Shown here: positions 42,002 to 53,077 of the stretch, in pieces | Layout: each line of letters begins with the position of its first letter | Numbering within the stretch: position 1 is the stretch's first letter | Assembly (NCBI GenBank): GCA_964035575.1 | Contig: OZ037871.1 | Location: 434,001-498,000 of the forward strand | Direction of reading: 5' to 3' | From: Rhynchopus sp. YZ270_cl-10 | Taxonomy: Eukaryota > Euglenozoa > Diplonemea > Diplonemida > Diplonemidae | Length of the DNA stretch: 64,000 nucleotides | Program-made: the position numbers and the translations under genes | Notes under the pieces: generated by a model | What the model saw: only the letters and a program-made list of their open reading frames with translations | Database searches by the model: none | What the model was told of the DNA's origin: nothing

Positions 42002-43276
42002 TTATGCAATACACGGCACCAGAGGGGAAGATGGGATTGGAAGCACTTGCGTCTTTTCACTACTTTGCCCTTCAGTTTCGGAGGTTTGGGCCACTTCGGA
42101 AATCCATTCGTGCCGTGCAGCTTGGTCCGCTGTGAGGCGGTCCTTCGCAGACGAGGAGAGGAGCTGTGTGATGAGGGAGCGGCAGGGGGCGGAAACTGCG
42201 TTGGGGAAGCGCGCATCGTCGACCTTGGGTGGGGTGCGCATTGCAGCAAAGAGGGCATGCCGTGCGCTAGGCGGCCATGTGTTCCCCATGAAGGGAGGCC
42301 TGCCGCACAACAGATAGAACAACACCACCCCAACCGCAAACATATCACCACTCTTCGCGTCCTCGGCGCTCACTTCCGTTCTCCTTTCCTGCGCCATTAA
42401 TATCTCTGGGCATTGGTAGAAAGACGTTCCAACCGGTTTGTTCGTTTCGGTCAAACATTTTGCATATCCAAAATCCGCCAATTTCACGACCATCCCCCCT
42501 TTTGATGAACAGTGTGCTGTTGTGTCGACCAGAATGTTTTCTAGTTTGATGTCCCGATGTGCGATGTCGAGGCCGTGGAGGTAGCTGAGACAGCTGAGGA
42601 GCTTGGAGGCCACGTGGCGGACCGTGTCTTCTTCGAGACGGCGTTTCTTGTAGAGGACGTTGTATAAATCAGATTCGAGGCGTTCCAGGACGTAACATAT
42701 CTCGGTCGGTGTTTCCAGAATCTGCCGTAAGTGCACGATGTTGGGATGCCGCACTGCGCTAAGGATCTGGCTCTCCTCACCGTCCGTTGGGGGCTGGGTA
42801 GTAGCGGATTTGTCAACAATCTTTATCGCGCACGCATCGCCAGATTCCAACTCCTTTGCAGCAACAACGCGGGAGTAAGCTCCATCTCCAATCCTGAGAA
42901 GAAGCAGAATAAAAACAAAAATTGAAAATCTATTGTAGTATCTATAGAACAGTCATCTGATAATCTGAATGAAAGTCTGAGGGAAAATAGGCAACGCAAC
43001 AGTTGCATTAAGATGAAGGTGCCTCTCGTGTGCACAAAAAAAGGGTTGAAAATATCAATCGCAAGAACAGTATTTCTCGATGGGTCAAGAAGGGAGGTAT
43101 AGGCAATCATGATCTAATCAAAATTGTGGGGATTTAAAAAAAAAAAGATGGGATTGGGCGGGGGCATACTCTTGTTCAGTGAGGTATGTGGACGCAAGGC
43201 TTTCGACGTGTTCGTGCAGCTCACCGACGCATACGTCTGCCGGTGCCAGTGGTGTTATCGCTCTTGCCGCAAGCAT
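42002..43276 (-). CDS. Ser/Thr protein kinase, CAMK-like
   Basis: Exon 1 is 43276-43170 and exon 2 is 42893-42002, joined in phase 2 across a 276-nt GTATG...AG intron. The sum is a whole number of codons, giving 332 residues. Motifs in order: Gly loop IGDGAYSRV right at the exon junction, AIK lysine, HRDIKLEN catalytic loop, ADFGYAK, GTSFYQCPEIL in place of the APE motif (Cys for Ala), GDMFAVGVVLFYLLCGRPPF, and the closing Arg in DRLTADQAARHEW. The domain fills nearly the whole protein. It looks like the CAMK/AMPK-related group. All catalytic residues are present, so it should be active. The intron contains an R2 hairpin (43010-43036). Confidence 0.88.
43010..43036 (-). repeat. R2 hairpin repeat inside the kinase intron
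   Basis: AAGATGAAGGTGCCTCTCG then TGTGCACA, lying between donor 43169 and acceptor 42894. Confidence 0.65.
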
Positions 43277-43585
43277 GGTCAAACGCTTACCTTGCAGACT
43301 CTCACGACGGCTCCCACACACGGCCTGGTCAGTAGGCGATCCCGCTCGCTTCGTTGTACAACTAGACAGGCCCCTCCAATAGGTGCCTCTAAAGTGTGTG
43401 TAATGGGTTTTATAACGGTGAAACAATCAAATAAAAAACCGGTGTTTTGTTTATGTAACAAGGGTAGATGAACTCTTTCAAGCTCGGGGGGGAGGGAGGG
43501 TTTTGTGTAGGTTTTGGCTTTTTGCTTTTTTGTTTCTGTAGGGCGAAGATAGGGGGGGAAGGAAGAGAAAGGTCGTAAGACGAAC

Positions 43586-43903
43586 CTAGGCTAGGAAGAG
43601 CGTAAAACCAACCTCTAAAACCCAGCTCACGTTCCCTGTTAGTGGGTGAACAATCCAACCCTTAAACAATTGAGAGAGCTTCTCAGCGAATGTCAACGCT
43701 GTTGTAGAATTAGTGTGGATCACCATCACGAAGACAAAGTCCCCGCTCAGCGTCCAGTGCCCTGGAAAAATTCTATCATCATTGAAGCAACAAAATCGTG
43801 TTCTTGTTGGCGGTCTCAGCAGTATTGGAACATTCGTATCAAACACAGCTGTTGCTGCGTCAAACTCGAAAGATGGTGTTTTGTGTTTTGTGTTGGTCAT
43901 CAT
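43586..43903 (-). CDS. 105-residue ORF of the dispersed 384-bp repeat family
   Basis: ATG 43903, starting MMTNTKHKTPSFEFD and then FDTNVPILLRPP, FPGHWTLSGDFVFVMVI and TTALTFAEKLSQLFKGW. The alternation of strands and a final helix resembles a longin-like or small beta-helix fold, but I do not recognise it. Copies of the first 80 codons occur at about 44776-45007, 54871-55104, 57098-57327 and (broken by an insertion) 57476-58090. Only this copy continues past AEKLS into a distinct C-terminus. This could be the parental gene or just one more member. Confidence 0.4.
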   Translation of the reverse strand: MMTNTKHKTPSFEFDAATAVFDTNVPILLRPPTRTRFCCFNDDRIFPGHWTLSGDFVFVMVIHTNSTTALTFAEKLSQLFKGWIVHPLTGNVSWVLEVGFTLFLA

Positions 43904-44000
43904 GGGAATGGAAAAGAGTGTTTGGAAGAAGGTGAATCAGCTTCGAAAGGACGTTGTACTTCAAAGGGCTGTGCCCTCAGATGAAAGATGGTGAATGTTA
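43674..44000 (-). repeat. 384-bp family, copy 1
   Basis: It contains the ORF part (43674-43905), a spacer, and the CTTCGAAAGGACGTTGTACT part up to 44000. Sequence is nearly identical to the other copies by eye. Confidence 0.85.
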
Positions 44001-44311
44001 GTCGTGGTTTGTATCATCATTTCTCGAAAAAATGCCTCTGAGAAAAATGTTTACCAAGCGGTATATCAAAGGGGAGGTTGCGTACATTTTTTTTTATTGT
44101 TGCAAAAACATATTAATTGTGTCGGGAGACTGGATGGGAGTTTTAAACAAAGGGGAAATAAAAATCTAAAAGGTAATGTAAATATGGCAGAAACACGAGG
44201 AAACCAAGGCGAAATCACGAACCACTGCGTTGTATCTCCTGCAACGCTGCACCGTGGTGTCGTCATCTTCTTGCCTACCAACCCTGTGTTCTGTCAGACG
44301 TGTCCAGGTGT

Positions 44312-44590
44312 TTACTTTCCAGGGAACTGTGCGTTCTTCTGCTGCTCAAGCAGCTCCTGGAACTTCTGCTTGAAGTGCGCAGAGTGGTCACGCATCTTCT
44401 TGTTGAACTTGTCGGTGTGCTCCTTGATCATCTTCTCGAACTTGTCGTAGTGCTCCTTCATCTCGGGGGAGAGCGTGCTCTCGTCGGGCTTGTCCGCAAA
44501 GAACTTCTTGTTCTGCTCCTCCATCTTCTTGCCGAACTCAGCATCGAGACGGTCAAGCTTGTCAGAGAACTCCTGGTAGGTAGTGCACAT
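44312..44590 (-). CDS. KMP-11: Kinetoplastid membrane protein 11 (KMP-11)
   Basis: A single exon of 92 residues, exactly the family length. It starts MCTTYQEFSDKLDRLDAEF and contains the invariant block KFFADKPDESTLSPEMKEHY and the tail KQKFQELLEQQKNAQFPGK, which line up without gaps with trypanosomatid KMP-11. Known role: a highly abundant helical, membrane- and flagellum-associated protein linked to the cytoskeleton and to cytokinesis in trypanosomes. Its presence places the organism in Euglenozoa. It lies between two copies of the 384-bp repeat. Confidence 0.96.
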   Translation of the reverse strand: MCTTYQEFSDKLDRLDAEFGKKMEEQNKKFFADKPDESTLSPEMKEHYDKFEKMIKEHTDKFNKKMRDHSAHFKQKFQELLEQQKNAQFPGK

Positions 44591-44664
44591 ATTGAGGTGT
44601 AGTGGGTAGGGCTGTGGTGGTGTGCAGATGGGTGGGGAGGAGGGTCGTGTGGACGTGAGTCAGG

Positions 44665-45127
44665 TTCGAAAGGACGTTGTACTTCAAAGGGCTGTGCCCT
44701 CAGATGAAAGATGGTGAATGTTAGTCGTGGTTTGTGTCATCATGCAGTGCAGGTGTGTGTGTCGGTTGGTCAAGCAAGAGAGCTTCTCAGCGAATGTCAA
44801 CGCTGTTGTAGAATTAGTGTGGATCACCATCACGAAGACAAAGTCCCCGCTCAGCGTCCAGTGCCCTGGAAAAATTCTATCATCATTGAAGCAGCAAAAT
44901 CGTCTTCTTGTTGGTGGTCTCAGCAGTATTGGAACATTCGTATCAAACACAGCTGTTGCTGCGTCAAACTCGAAAGATGGTGTTTTGTGTTTTGTGTTGG
45001 TCATCATGGGAATGGGAAAAGAGTGTTAGGAAAAGAAGGTGAATCAGCTTCGAAAGGACGTTGTACTTCAAAGGGCTGTGCCCTCAGATGAAAGATGGTG
45101 AATGTTAGTCGTGGTTTGTGTCATCAT
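44665..45127 (-). repeat. 384-bp family, copy 2 (one unit plus an overlap)
   Basis: CTTCGAAAGGACGTTGTACT starts at 44664 and again 384 bp later (45048), so a full tandem period is visible. The ORF part lies between (44776-45007). Confidence 0.85.
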
Positions 45128-45415
45128 GCAATAGAGAAGAAACTGACAGCTGTGCAAAGCACCTTGGGGAGGCACGACACTAATTCCAGCACGGGGGGAA
45201 AAAAAAAATGTGGAAAACACAACCCACACACAAGATCTTGTTGTAGTCTCTGACCTTGACTCCGTACAGCTCACACCACAACCACACAATGCTTCCCCAG
45301 ACACTACCCCACCCACCACCACCACCCCCTCTCTCATGGCTAGAATATAGAGGGCAAACCTTTGATACATTTCCCATGCCTCCTCCTCCTCATCTCCTCG
45401 CCCATTAGGACGAAC

Positions 45416-45520
45416 TTTTTAAATACATATCCTTTTGTGACTGTGCACCTTGGTACCTGAACTGTGTGCCGTACCTTGGTATGAATGGTGATGGTGGGTG
45501 GACCCCCCAACCATGTACGT
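45416..45520 (-). repeat. R3 dispersed repeat, diverged
   Basis: It keeps TGACTGTGCACCTTGGTACC, GTACCTTGGTA, GGGTGGACCCCCCAACCATG, and starts just past the stop codon of the gene at 45538. Confidence 0.55.
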
Positions 45521-45537
45521 GCATAAAGGGGGTTTGT

Positions 45538-45900
45538 TTATTCCCAACCTTTGGTTTCTTCCTTTAGTCTTGCTTTTTCTTTGGTGTCGTCGGGCATGGT
45601 GTCGCCGTGCTTCATGTACAGAGCAACTTGCATGATGCAGATGATGGTGAAGATGACTGCCGTCGCAGGGCTGTGCCACGTCCATTGCCGTTCCGGGGCC
45701 GCCATTGCCCACACCCTGTCTGCCTGTTCGTTCGCTGCAGCAAGCTTCATAACGTCTTCCTCTGAGATGCCATGTTTATTCTTTTCTTTCGAAAACTCTC
45801 TTTCCTCCTCAACCACATTGCTGCCTTTGTTAGAACACCACCGTGCATTCAACTGTGTACGAAGCACTGCCCTGGCAACCCCTCCACGAAGAAACTGCAT
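45538..45900 (-). CDS. Small mitochondrial-type single-TM protein
   Basis: A single exon of 120 residues from ATG 45900. The start MQFLRGGVARAVLRTQLNAR is an Arg-rich, acid-free presequence, probably cut near RWCSNKG. A charged stretch is followed by one TM segment (about residues 81-96, ATAVIFTIICIMQVAL) and a charged tail ending EETKGWE. The layout matches small accessory subunits of respiratory complexes in Euglenozoa. I cannot name a specific one. Confidence 0.7.
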   Translation of the reverse strand: MQFLRGGVARAVLRTQLNARWCSNKGSNVVEEEREFSKEKNKHGISEEDVMKLAAANEQADRVWAMAAPERQWTWHSPATAVIFTIICIMQVALYMKHGDTMPDDTKEKARLKEETKGWE

Positions 45901-46358
45901 TTTTCTTTAAAATTGGCAAAAAATGCCAATTGTGTATCGCTGCAAGAGGGTCTTATTATGAGCAAAGTGAAATGGAAAAAAAACAAAGCTGTTTGGGGGA
46001 CAAAAAAGAGCATTTATTTTGGTTTCTAATAATTCACGGATCTACAACAGAGAAAAATGTGTACAACATAAAACACCCCAGCTGTATTGTGTTATTCTGA
46101 TGGAATTTTTTCAAAAAATTCGCAAAAAAGAAATTCTGATGAAATACACAGAAATACACAATACCACACACCGCTTCTCCCTGCAGTGCATTCCCTTCAA
46201 TTTGGTCCGAAAACCTTTTTTGTTTTTAACAAAAACGTCTGCGACGTCCAACCCTTCTTCATCCCACCCCACCCCCACCCCCTCATCACATCCCACACCC
46301 AGAAGCCACCCCCCTCCTGACCTTTGCTCTCTGATAAACTTCCAATGGAGGCAACTCC
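45901..46358. other. Intergenic, no gene seen
   Basis: Low-complexity CCCCACCC-rich sequence near 46260-46320 lies downstream of the Pro-rich gene. No coding region is supported. Confidence 0.45.
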
Positions 46359-46976
46359 TCACCACGACCCATTTGGGGTCCTGACTCGGGTAGACTTCGG
46401 GGCATAGCCTGCCTTTGCAGCAGGAACGTATCCATGCTGGCTTTGCAGCGAATCCGCACCCCCTTGCGCCCAACGGACCTCCATAGGCATATTCTTTGTT
46501 ATCGGCGGGCTTTGTGGTGGAAGAGGGGAGACGTAGGAGCGGTTAATCCGAGGACTTCCACTTCGTGCACGGCTTTGATCGGGGGCGTGGGAGCTTCGGA
46601 GGGCGCGGATCGCTGTTTGAATTGCGTCGCACGCATCGGCTTGGGCTTGGTCAGGATATGCCTGATGAGTCGCAGAGGCGTAATGATACATCGAGGAGCC
46701 GCCTTGCTCTGCAGGGAGGGGTTGGGTGATGTGCAGCTGCGGGCGGTGCGGGTTGGGGGCATCGGAGAGCTGTGATCCTTCCCATGGGCGTGGCAGTGGT
46801 GGAGGTGGAGGCGGTGCCCTCCGCTTCTCATCCACAAGAACATGAACCGCGCCCATCACATCGCTCAACGCACTGCTCAGCTTGTCGACCTCCACCTTCA
46901 ACGTGCTAACATCATTTCTGTACGGCTCTGATTGCGCCTGATGTTGGTACGGTGCATGGTGTTGCTGAAGATACAT
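46359..46976 (-). CDS. Pro-rich protein with short coiled coil, unknown
   Basis: 205 residues if it starts at ATG 46976 (MYLQQHHAPYQHQAQ). Parts in order: a Gln/His-rich start, a heptad-like stretch NDVSTLKVEVDKLSSALSDV, a poly-Pro run (about residues 55-61), then a disordered Ser/Ala/Arg-rich region ending TRVRTPNGSW. The frame stays open upstream to about 47054 without an ATG, and that part belongs to a repeat shared with the four-TM gene, so an upstream exon or a trans-spliced leader is possible. No family recognised. Confidence 0.6.
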   Translation of the reverse strand: MYLQQHHAPYQHQAQSEPYRNDVSTLKVEVDKLSSALSDVMGAVHVLVDEKRRAPPPPPPLPRPWEGSQLSDAPNPHRPQLHITQPLPAEQGGSSMYHYASATHQAYPDQAQADACDAIQTAIRALRSSHAPDQSRARSGSPRINRSYVSPLPPQSPPITKNMPMEVRWAQGGADSLQSQHGYVPAAKAGYAPKSTRVRTPNGSW

Positions 46977-46996
46977 CCATACAGAGAAGGGAAAGT

Positions 46997-47055
46997 TATT
47001 AATGCAGGCAAACACCTCCGACTGACCCACAATGCCAGCCCCGGATGAAATCACA
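46997..47055 (-). repeat. Upstream repeat shared with 34325-34380
   Basis: CACCTCCGACTGACCCACAA then TGCCAGCCCCGGATGAAA. It lies just upstream of the Pro-rich gene's ATG. Confidence 0.6.
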
Positions 47056-47586
47056 AAAAATACCCTGCAGCTAACAACAGAAGATATAGAGAAAAGGGCG
47101 AGATACGTCTGCGTTTAACCCTCTATCCCAGAGAGAGAGAGTTGTAGAGGTGCCTGGAACAGATTAAGGGGAGAGGGAGGGGGAGAGGGAGAGGGAGGGG
47201 AAATATGTTAGTGGTTTTGTGGTGTATGGTGTGTGTTACCGCCTTTTGTGAGTTGTTTGTGTTTTGGGAGGGGGGGAAGGAAGATTTGAGGGGATAAAGT
47301 AAAGAGTATCTTTTTTGGTAAAATAACTATATTTGTTAGTATGTGGTGCGGGGGGGGGGGGTGTCTACTAATACAAAACCAAGTTTGCAAAAAAATAAAA
47401 GTTGTGTTGGAATTAACGGCACCTCTTTTTGTGCAAGATCTACTTTCAGGTTGTGATTTTTTTTTTTGTTCTCTTAAGGCCAGAGCACCGAACAGAGTTG
47501 AAAAGTCGAGTGAATTGATAATGTTTGCTCCCTGGTGGTTTTTGTTTTTCTTTTGTACCGCGCAACGGGAGGGAAAGACGAAAGAT

Positions 47587-47620
47587 TAATAAAATGAACC
47601 TAAGCCTCTCGTGCTTAGTC
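47587..47620 (-). repeat. R1 hairpin repeat
   Basis: AATAAAATGAACCTAAGCC then TCTCGTGCTTAGTC, with the perfect CTAAGC/GCTTAG inner stem. Confidence 0.65.
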
Positions 47621-47759
47621 TGATTAGATTACTTAATGTTTTGAACATTGGTTATTCATCAATCTTTTGTTGTCCCCCATGCGAAGTCACCTTTAAACAA
47701 GTCTGTGATTTTTTTCTCTCTTTTTTCTTCAGAGCAAAGCTATCCAGAGAAAAAACTTA

Positions 47760-49868
47760 GGGGAAACGACAATGTGGACTCTAAAAATGTGGATTACGAC
47801 AATGTGGATTAATAATCCACATTGTCGCATAATCCACATTGTCGTAATCCACATTGTCGCAAAAAATAATCCACATTGTCGCATAATCCGGATTCTTGAT
47901 TTTTTGCCTTCTTGGTACCCAGGTACCCAGGTACCCAGGTACCCAGGTACCCAGGAACAGGAAAAAAGTCGTGAAAGAGCAACCACAGCTCCACATGACA
48001 AACACAAAAGTGTCCAGTCACGTGGGGCATTCATGCACTGAGGAGATAATGATCCAACAATTTACAAGAAAGATTACTTAACCTACTGCTGGAAATTGCC
48101 AGGTCGTAGTAACACACAAAGTGTGCCTCCGTTCGGGAAGACCGGATATTCTAGAGACCAAAAAGGCCTCAAGAATATCTTCCGGTAGTCAAGGTAGAAC
48201 CGAGTGAACGGCCCAAGACCCCCGTGGAGAAGTTAAATGTTGTAATGCTATCAGGTAGAAACTGCGAACACTGTCTTACCCTCCTCAATGCATGGTGGTT
48301 GATGTCTTCCACAACAAATTTCCTGTACCCAGGTACCCAGGTTCCCAGACCCACGCAGTACCACGTCGCAGTACTACGCAAAATTTACCACCAGACCCTG
48401 TCTTCGTGCACCTGAAGTACAACGCCGCAGACAGGCCAAACATGCGTTGGACTCAGAGGAATGCCCGCTGTGCAGGTATCATGAGAACCAACTCCCAGCA
48501 ACAAGGGGCGCCTTTTGGCGGGCGTTGTTGAGGGTGTTTGGGGTGCAAAGTTTTCCACAATTTTGATGCGCGGGTACAGAAGTGTTATCTTGTTCTTTCA
48601 TCTCTAAGAAATGTAAATGTCAATCGCGTTTAACTACCACTAGGGCTTGTTCAGTGAACCCACGAGGGGTCGAAGGGGGTTGGTTATCCCGTATCTATCA
48701 AAGGTTGTGTCGACCAGGCTAAACCACTATGTTACGCTGTACGTTGTTAAATCCGAAGAAATAACACTTTAGCAGCCGCAGGAAGTTTGCTAAAAAGAGT
48801 GCCTCACGCTACACAAACCACCACCCGCGATTGACTTAGATGTTATAACAAAGAGAATTCAGAACAAAACAACACCCTGCCCCATACACACTAAATTGTC
48901 ATACTTCAAGAGCATGCCTGGGCCAAAATTACTGTGACGAAAAGGCAACAAGACCACCCACAAGGAGTGTGAATTGTGCACTGGTTTTCTGGGGGAACAA
49001 ACAATATTTTCTTGCGTCTAGTCCTCCGTAAGTAGAGGACAGACTTTCCGGAAGGTTTCCAAAGTCGAATTTCTTGCACTAGCTATGCTCCCTGGGTTAA
49101 TGGCAATAGCAGTGACTGACAGAGTGTTCCCACCCCCCTTTCTACCCATATGTTCGCTCGTTCTGCACTCTCGACGTTGCACTCATTGCGATACCTGTTT
49201 AAAAGTGAATTTGTGAGTGGTGGGGAAATTAAAGAAGGTGACTTCTTAAAAAAATAAGTTGGCGGGGTGTAAAATATTGTTCTGGAGACTCTTGGAGGAA
49301 ATACGAGTCGACGGCCTTATTTTGTTGAATATTCACCAGAAAGTTAAACATATTTACATACCTTGTCTTGCGCCTTCGCTGCTGTCAAGGTGCCTTCTCT
49401 GGGTACCCAGTAGGAGGCTCAAAACTGCTCAATTCTGGCTGGAATTGCAAAAGTGGGCACTTTTAGGATGTGACCAAAAAAATTTTCGGGAGTCTAGTTA
49501 TTACAGAGTCTCACCTTAGAAGGCAAAAATAGTCAATACCGGATTATGTGACAAGGTGGATACTGGTGTTTTGGTGGAAAAAACCGCAAAAACGCGTTTT
49601 AGACCCCCAGAGAGGCTCAAAACTGCTCAATTCTGGCTTTAATTGCAAAATTGGGCACTTTTAGGATGCGACCAAAAAAATTTTCGAGAGTCTAGTTATT
49701 ACAGAGGCTCACCTTAGAAGGCAAAAAATCAAGAATCCGGATTATGCGACAATGTGGATTATTTTTTGCGACAATGTGGATTACGACAATGTGGATTATG
49801 CGACAATGTGGATTATTAATCCACATTGTCGTAATCCACATTTTTAGAGTCCACATTGTCGTTTCCCC
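47760..49868. mobile_element. Mutator-like (MULE) non-autonomous element, 2109 bp
   Basis: Both ends start GGGGAAACGACAATGTGGA (inverted). The terminal inverted repeats are about 150 bp (47760-47912 and 49716-49868), built from AATCCACATTGTCG subunits in both directions. The element is flanked by a perfect 9-bp direct repeat AAAAACTTA at 47751-47759 and 49869-49877. Long TIRs with a 9-bp target duplication are the signature of Mutator-like elements. Inside are a TACCCAGG tandem run (47919-47953), a piece identical to one near 57840-57902, and a 190-bp-period duplication (about 49416-49720). No transposase is recognised. Confidence 0.85.
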
Positions 49869-49876
49869 AAAAACTT

Positions 49877-49908
49877 AAGATGAATGTGTCTCTCGTGCAC
49901 ACAGATAC
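49877..49908 (-). repeat. R2 hairpin repeat next to MULE
   Basis: AAGATGAATGTGTCTCTCG then TGCACACAGATACA. The MULE target site directly adjoins it. Confidence 0.6.
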
Positions 49909-50694
49909 ACATCTCCAAAATCTTCAGCAATGAATTCTACCTCCTCCTGGTCTTCTAATCCCATTAATTTTCAGAAAAAGGAACAAATCTGTCTCTAAGA
50001 TCCCAAGAGGGAAAAAAAAGACAGTTTTGAAAGATGCCTCATCTCCTTTGATTTGAATAAAAGTTGAAAAAAAGTATAAAATCATGCACACTGTCACGCA
50101 CACAGAGCACAACGTCGCGAAAATCTAAATAATAGCTGTCAAAAACAAAATCATCCCCCCTCACCCCCCACCGCCTTTCTCTTGGCAATAACTCCCTTCA
50201 CTACAGTGTTTTTGAGTAGAAAACCCAGGGTTAGAATGAGAGGGGGAAAAAAACGCTTTTTGATAAATTGTTTGGAGTAGTGTAGTTTGCCTCGGGGTTG
50301 TGTTGCCACAGTTTGTGCAATCTCCACTTTTTTTTTTTTGTATCTCCCCCTGGGGGGGGGATTTGTTTACTGTTGGGATCATTGCCTCATCCATTGCCCA
50401 CCCACCCCCCCGAACCCTTACCACGTTGATGTGCATCATCGACCAATGCAGAAAAATTAAGAAAACTGATAAGATGAATGTGCCTCGTGTAAGAGAATTC
50501 TTCAGAAGCACCTACACCTCGCATACTTACACAACCCATCTGATTTTTTACCCCGCGTATAGTCGCGTACACGGTCCTATACGCGCCTATAAAATACATT
50601 CATATACTTACTCTTTAAAACACAAACAGTAAGCACTAAAGGGTGTAACACGTACATCCTTCCTTTTCGCGCCTATAAAAGTAAAAATCAGGTG

Positions 50695-50794
50695 GACAAC
50701 GGTAAAGGAAATGACTTGAGTTGTGGTTTCATTGTAAGCCAACAGTGAAACCTCAATTAAAACCATAATCCAAGCCATTTACTTCACTGTCGTG
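50695..50794. mobile_element. CACGACGG-type MITE, diverged
   Basis: Ends GACAACGGTAAAGGAAATGA and CATTTACTTCACTGTCGTGT are inverted with mismatches. The inside TTGTGGTTTCATTGTAAGCC resembles 36681-36797. Confidence 0.6.
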
Positions 50795-52193
50795 TAGCAG
50801 CCTTGATTATCGGTATTGCCGAGCGTATTGACGAGCAGTGATGTATATAGGTATCTGTATGTGGGACCAAATCCCACAAAAAACGGGAAAAAAAAAAAAA
50901 ACTATAGAATTTCGGGATTTTTTGCAATTTTTACCTTACCTTACAGGGCTCTAAGAGGGGTCCCGAAGGGACTCCAGAGCAACGAGACCCCATCATGAAG
51001 AGCACGGTCGTCAAGGATCCTAAAAAACGAGTCGGGATTCCGCAAAAAGGGGTTCTTTGAGTGACTCGTGGTGTAAAAAGCTATATTTTACACCGTACCA
51101 TGAAATTTTTTCGCCTGCGGCGCCATTTTATCATATTATTTTTGCTCCGCAAAAAAAAAAAATACAGCACCCAATGTCTTCCTTTGTCAGCAGTGCTGAA
51201 TTTTTGGGCAAAAAAACAAGCTGACCCCGATCTTGAAATCTGGATTCCTGGATAGGACACTAGTTTTTCATACACAAAAACAATGACTGCCTCACACAAA
51301 ACCACCGTTTTGGTGGGTGCTGGCTATATAAAACCCTGCACACAACCACGCGAAAAACCAAAAAAGGGGGTTTCCCACATATTTCCCCCTTTACTGCACC
51401 ACCACCACCCCTATATACATTACTGTTGACGAGCGGGAAGAAAAAAAAAAATCAGTGAGTTTTCGTTGGAATAGCTTTTCGCACAAGAGGGGAGAGAGAG
51501 GGGGAGGGGAGGGTGATGGTGGGTATATATTTTGATATTTTTGCAAATCAGAGGAAAAAGCAGAACGTATTTTGTGTTTGCTTTTTTTGGCAAAATCTAT
51601 CATAATACACAAACACAATCATGAGGGGAGACCACGTTATTTTTTTTCAAAAAAAAAAAAAAAGGTGCAAAACCTCTCCAGAAAACAGGAACCTGCACCA
51701 CCTTGCTCATCTAAGTGTAGAGTAGGTGTGGGTGTTTGATTACATAAAATAGTCAAAAAATAGAGCCATTATCTCTCTCGGTGTTTTTTTGTTTGTTTGA
51801 AAAACTTTTTTTACCATTCCTTTTAGGGAACGGAGTATGTACGGTCCTGGAAGCTCCAAGAAAATGGAGTCGGTAGGCTAAAGAGGAAGTTGCCTTCCCA
51901 CAACAAAAAAAGGGGGGATTGGAGGGATTGGGGTCAATGATGATCTAGTTGAGTATAGACACTCAACTGCATCATCATTGAAATAACATTGCTTACCAAT
52001 GGTGCATTTCAATACTGTTGCCCCGTTTGTTTTGTTTCTAAATAAGCGCTGGGAAAAAAAAAATCGTTCTTTGAAAATAGCAACAATTCTGCTGTGACAC
52101 GACGCAAAGCAAAGGCTGTATCATTTATGAGGGGGCGTCTGCTACACCTCTGCACGAGGAAGGGTGGGTTCGAAGGAAACAAAGAAAAGTTGA

Positions 52194-52229
52194 AACACGG
52201 ATACTGCCAGATCTGGCAGTATCTGTGTT
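52194..52229. repeat. Perfect-stem hairpin
   Basis: Arms AACACGGATACTGCCAGA and TCTGGCAGTATCTGTGTT pair with only one G-T mismatch and no loop spacer. It may be a tiny inverted-repeat element. Confidence 0.6.
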
Positions 52230-52900
52230 GAAAAGCGTAAAAAATTAAAATAAAAAAAAAGTGAAAGGCCCAAAGAAATCTTGACCCCTTCTCTTCGACC
52301 CTCCAGTCGTGTGTAGAGAAAGTGTGAGAGTTGTTGCTTCTCTTTGCTTTGCAGAATCTACTTCTGAGCCTCCAGGAGGAGAGCTGCACGACAGGTGCTT
52401 TGGCATTTCCACTAAAATATGAGCAAAAAAAAAAAGCAAAAAAAAAAAAAATTCCTTTTGACAGAAAGATGGGATACACCAGCATTTTGTCTCCTCTTCT
52501 CTTCTCCCTAAAGAAAAATAAAATTAGTGGATCTCATCGTGCACTACACTACTACCGTGCATCTGCCACATAGACAGTCTTCACTTTCGATATGGCAGCT
52601 CCACGGGTTATTGCATAATTCGCGGAGAAGACAGTATTTCTTTTGACATCAACAACAGAAGCCATAAGATAGAGACCTAGAGGCTCAGTGGAGTCATCGA
52701 AGCGTGAAGCTTCGTTAGACAAAAAAAAAACAATAATAATAGAATGGCGTGTGGGTGTTCGTGATTTTACACCAAAAAAAAAAAAAAAGCACGGAAGGTG
52801 TGCTACGAAATAGCAGGGGTCACGACCACCATAGAACCATTGAAAGAGATGACTGTGTACATCTTAAAAACGGGGGAGGAATGATAGATACTGAAAATAA

Positions 52901-53077
52901 CATACTATGCATACGGCCCGAGTCGGGAAGAAAAATACCCCCGAATAAATAAATACTCCAGACTGAGTCTGGACTGACTCAGTCAGCCTCGACTCAGTCC
53001 GGTAAATATAACTCATCCTGGGCTCAGCCAAAATTCAAAGGCTGATTCGGCCCGACTCTGCCCGTATGCATAGTATG
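52901..53077. mobile_element. 177-bp TIR element with CATACTATGCATACGG ends
   Basis: Left end CATACTATGCATACGGCCCG and right end GCCCGTATGCATAGTATG are inverted complements. The inside has several GACTCAGTC/GACTGAGTC words. Confidence 0.65.

Noticed and set aside
47809-48041. Open frames of repeating VPGYLGTW or YPGTQVPR
   Set aside because: They are translations of the TACCCAGG tandem array in the MULE and the 57.7-kb insertion, not a protein.
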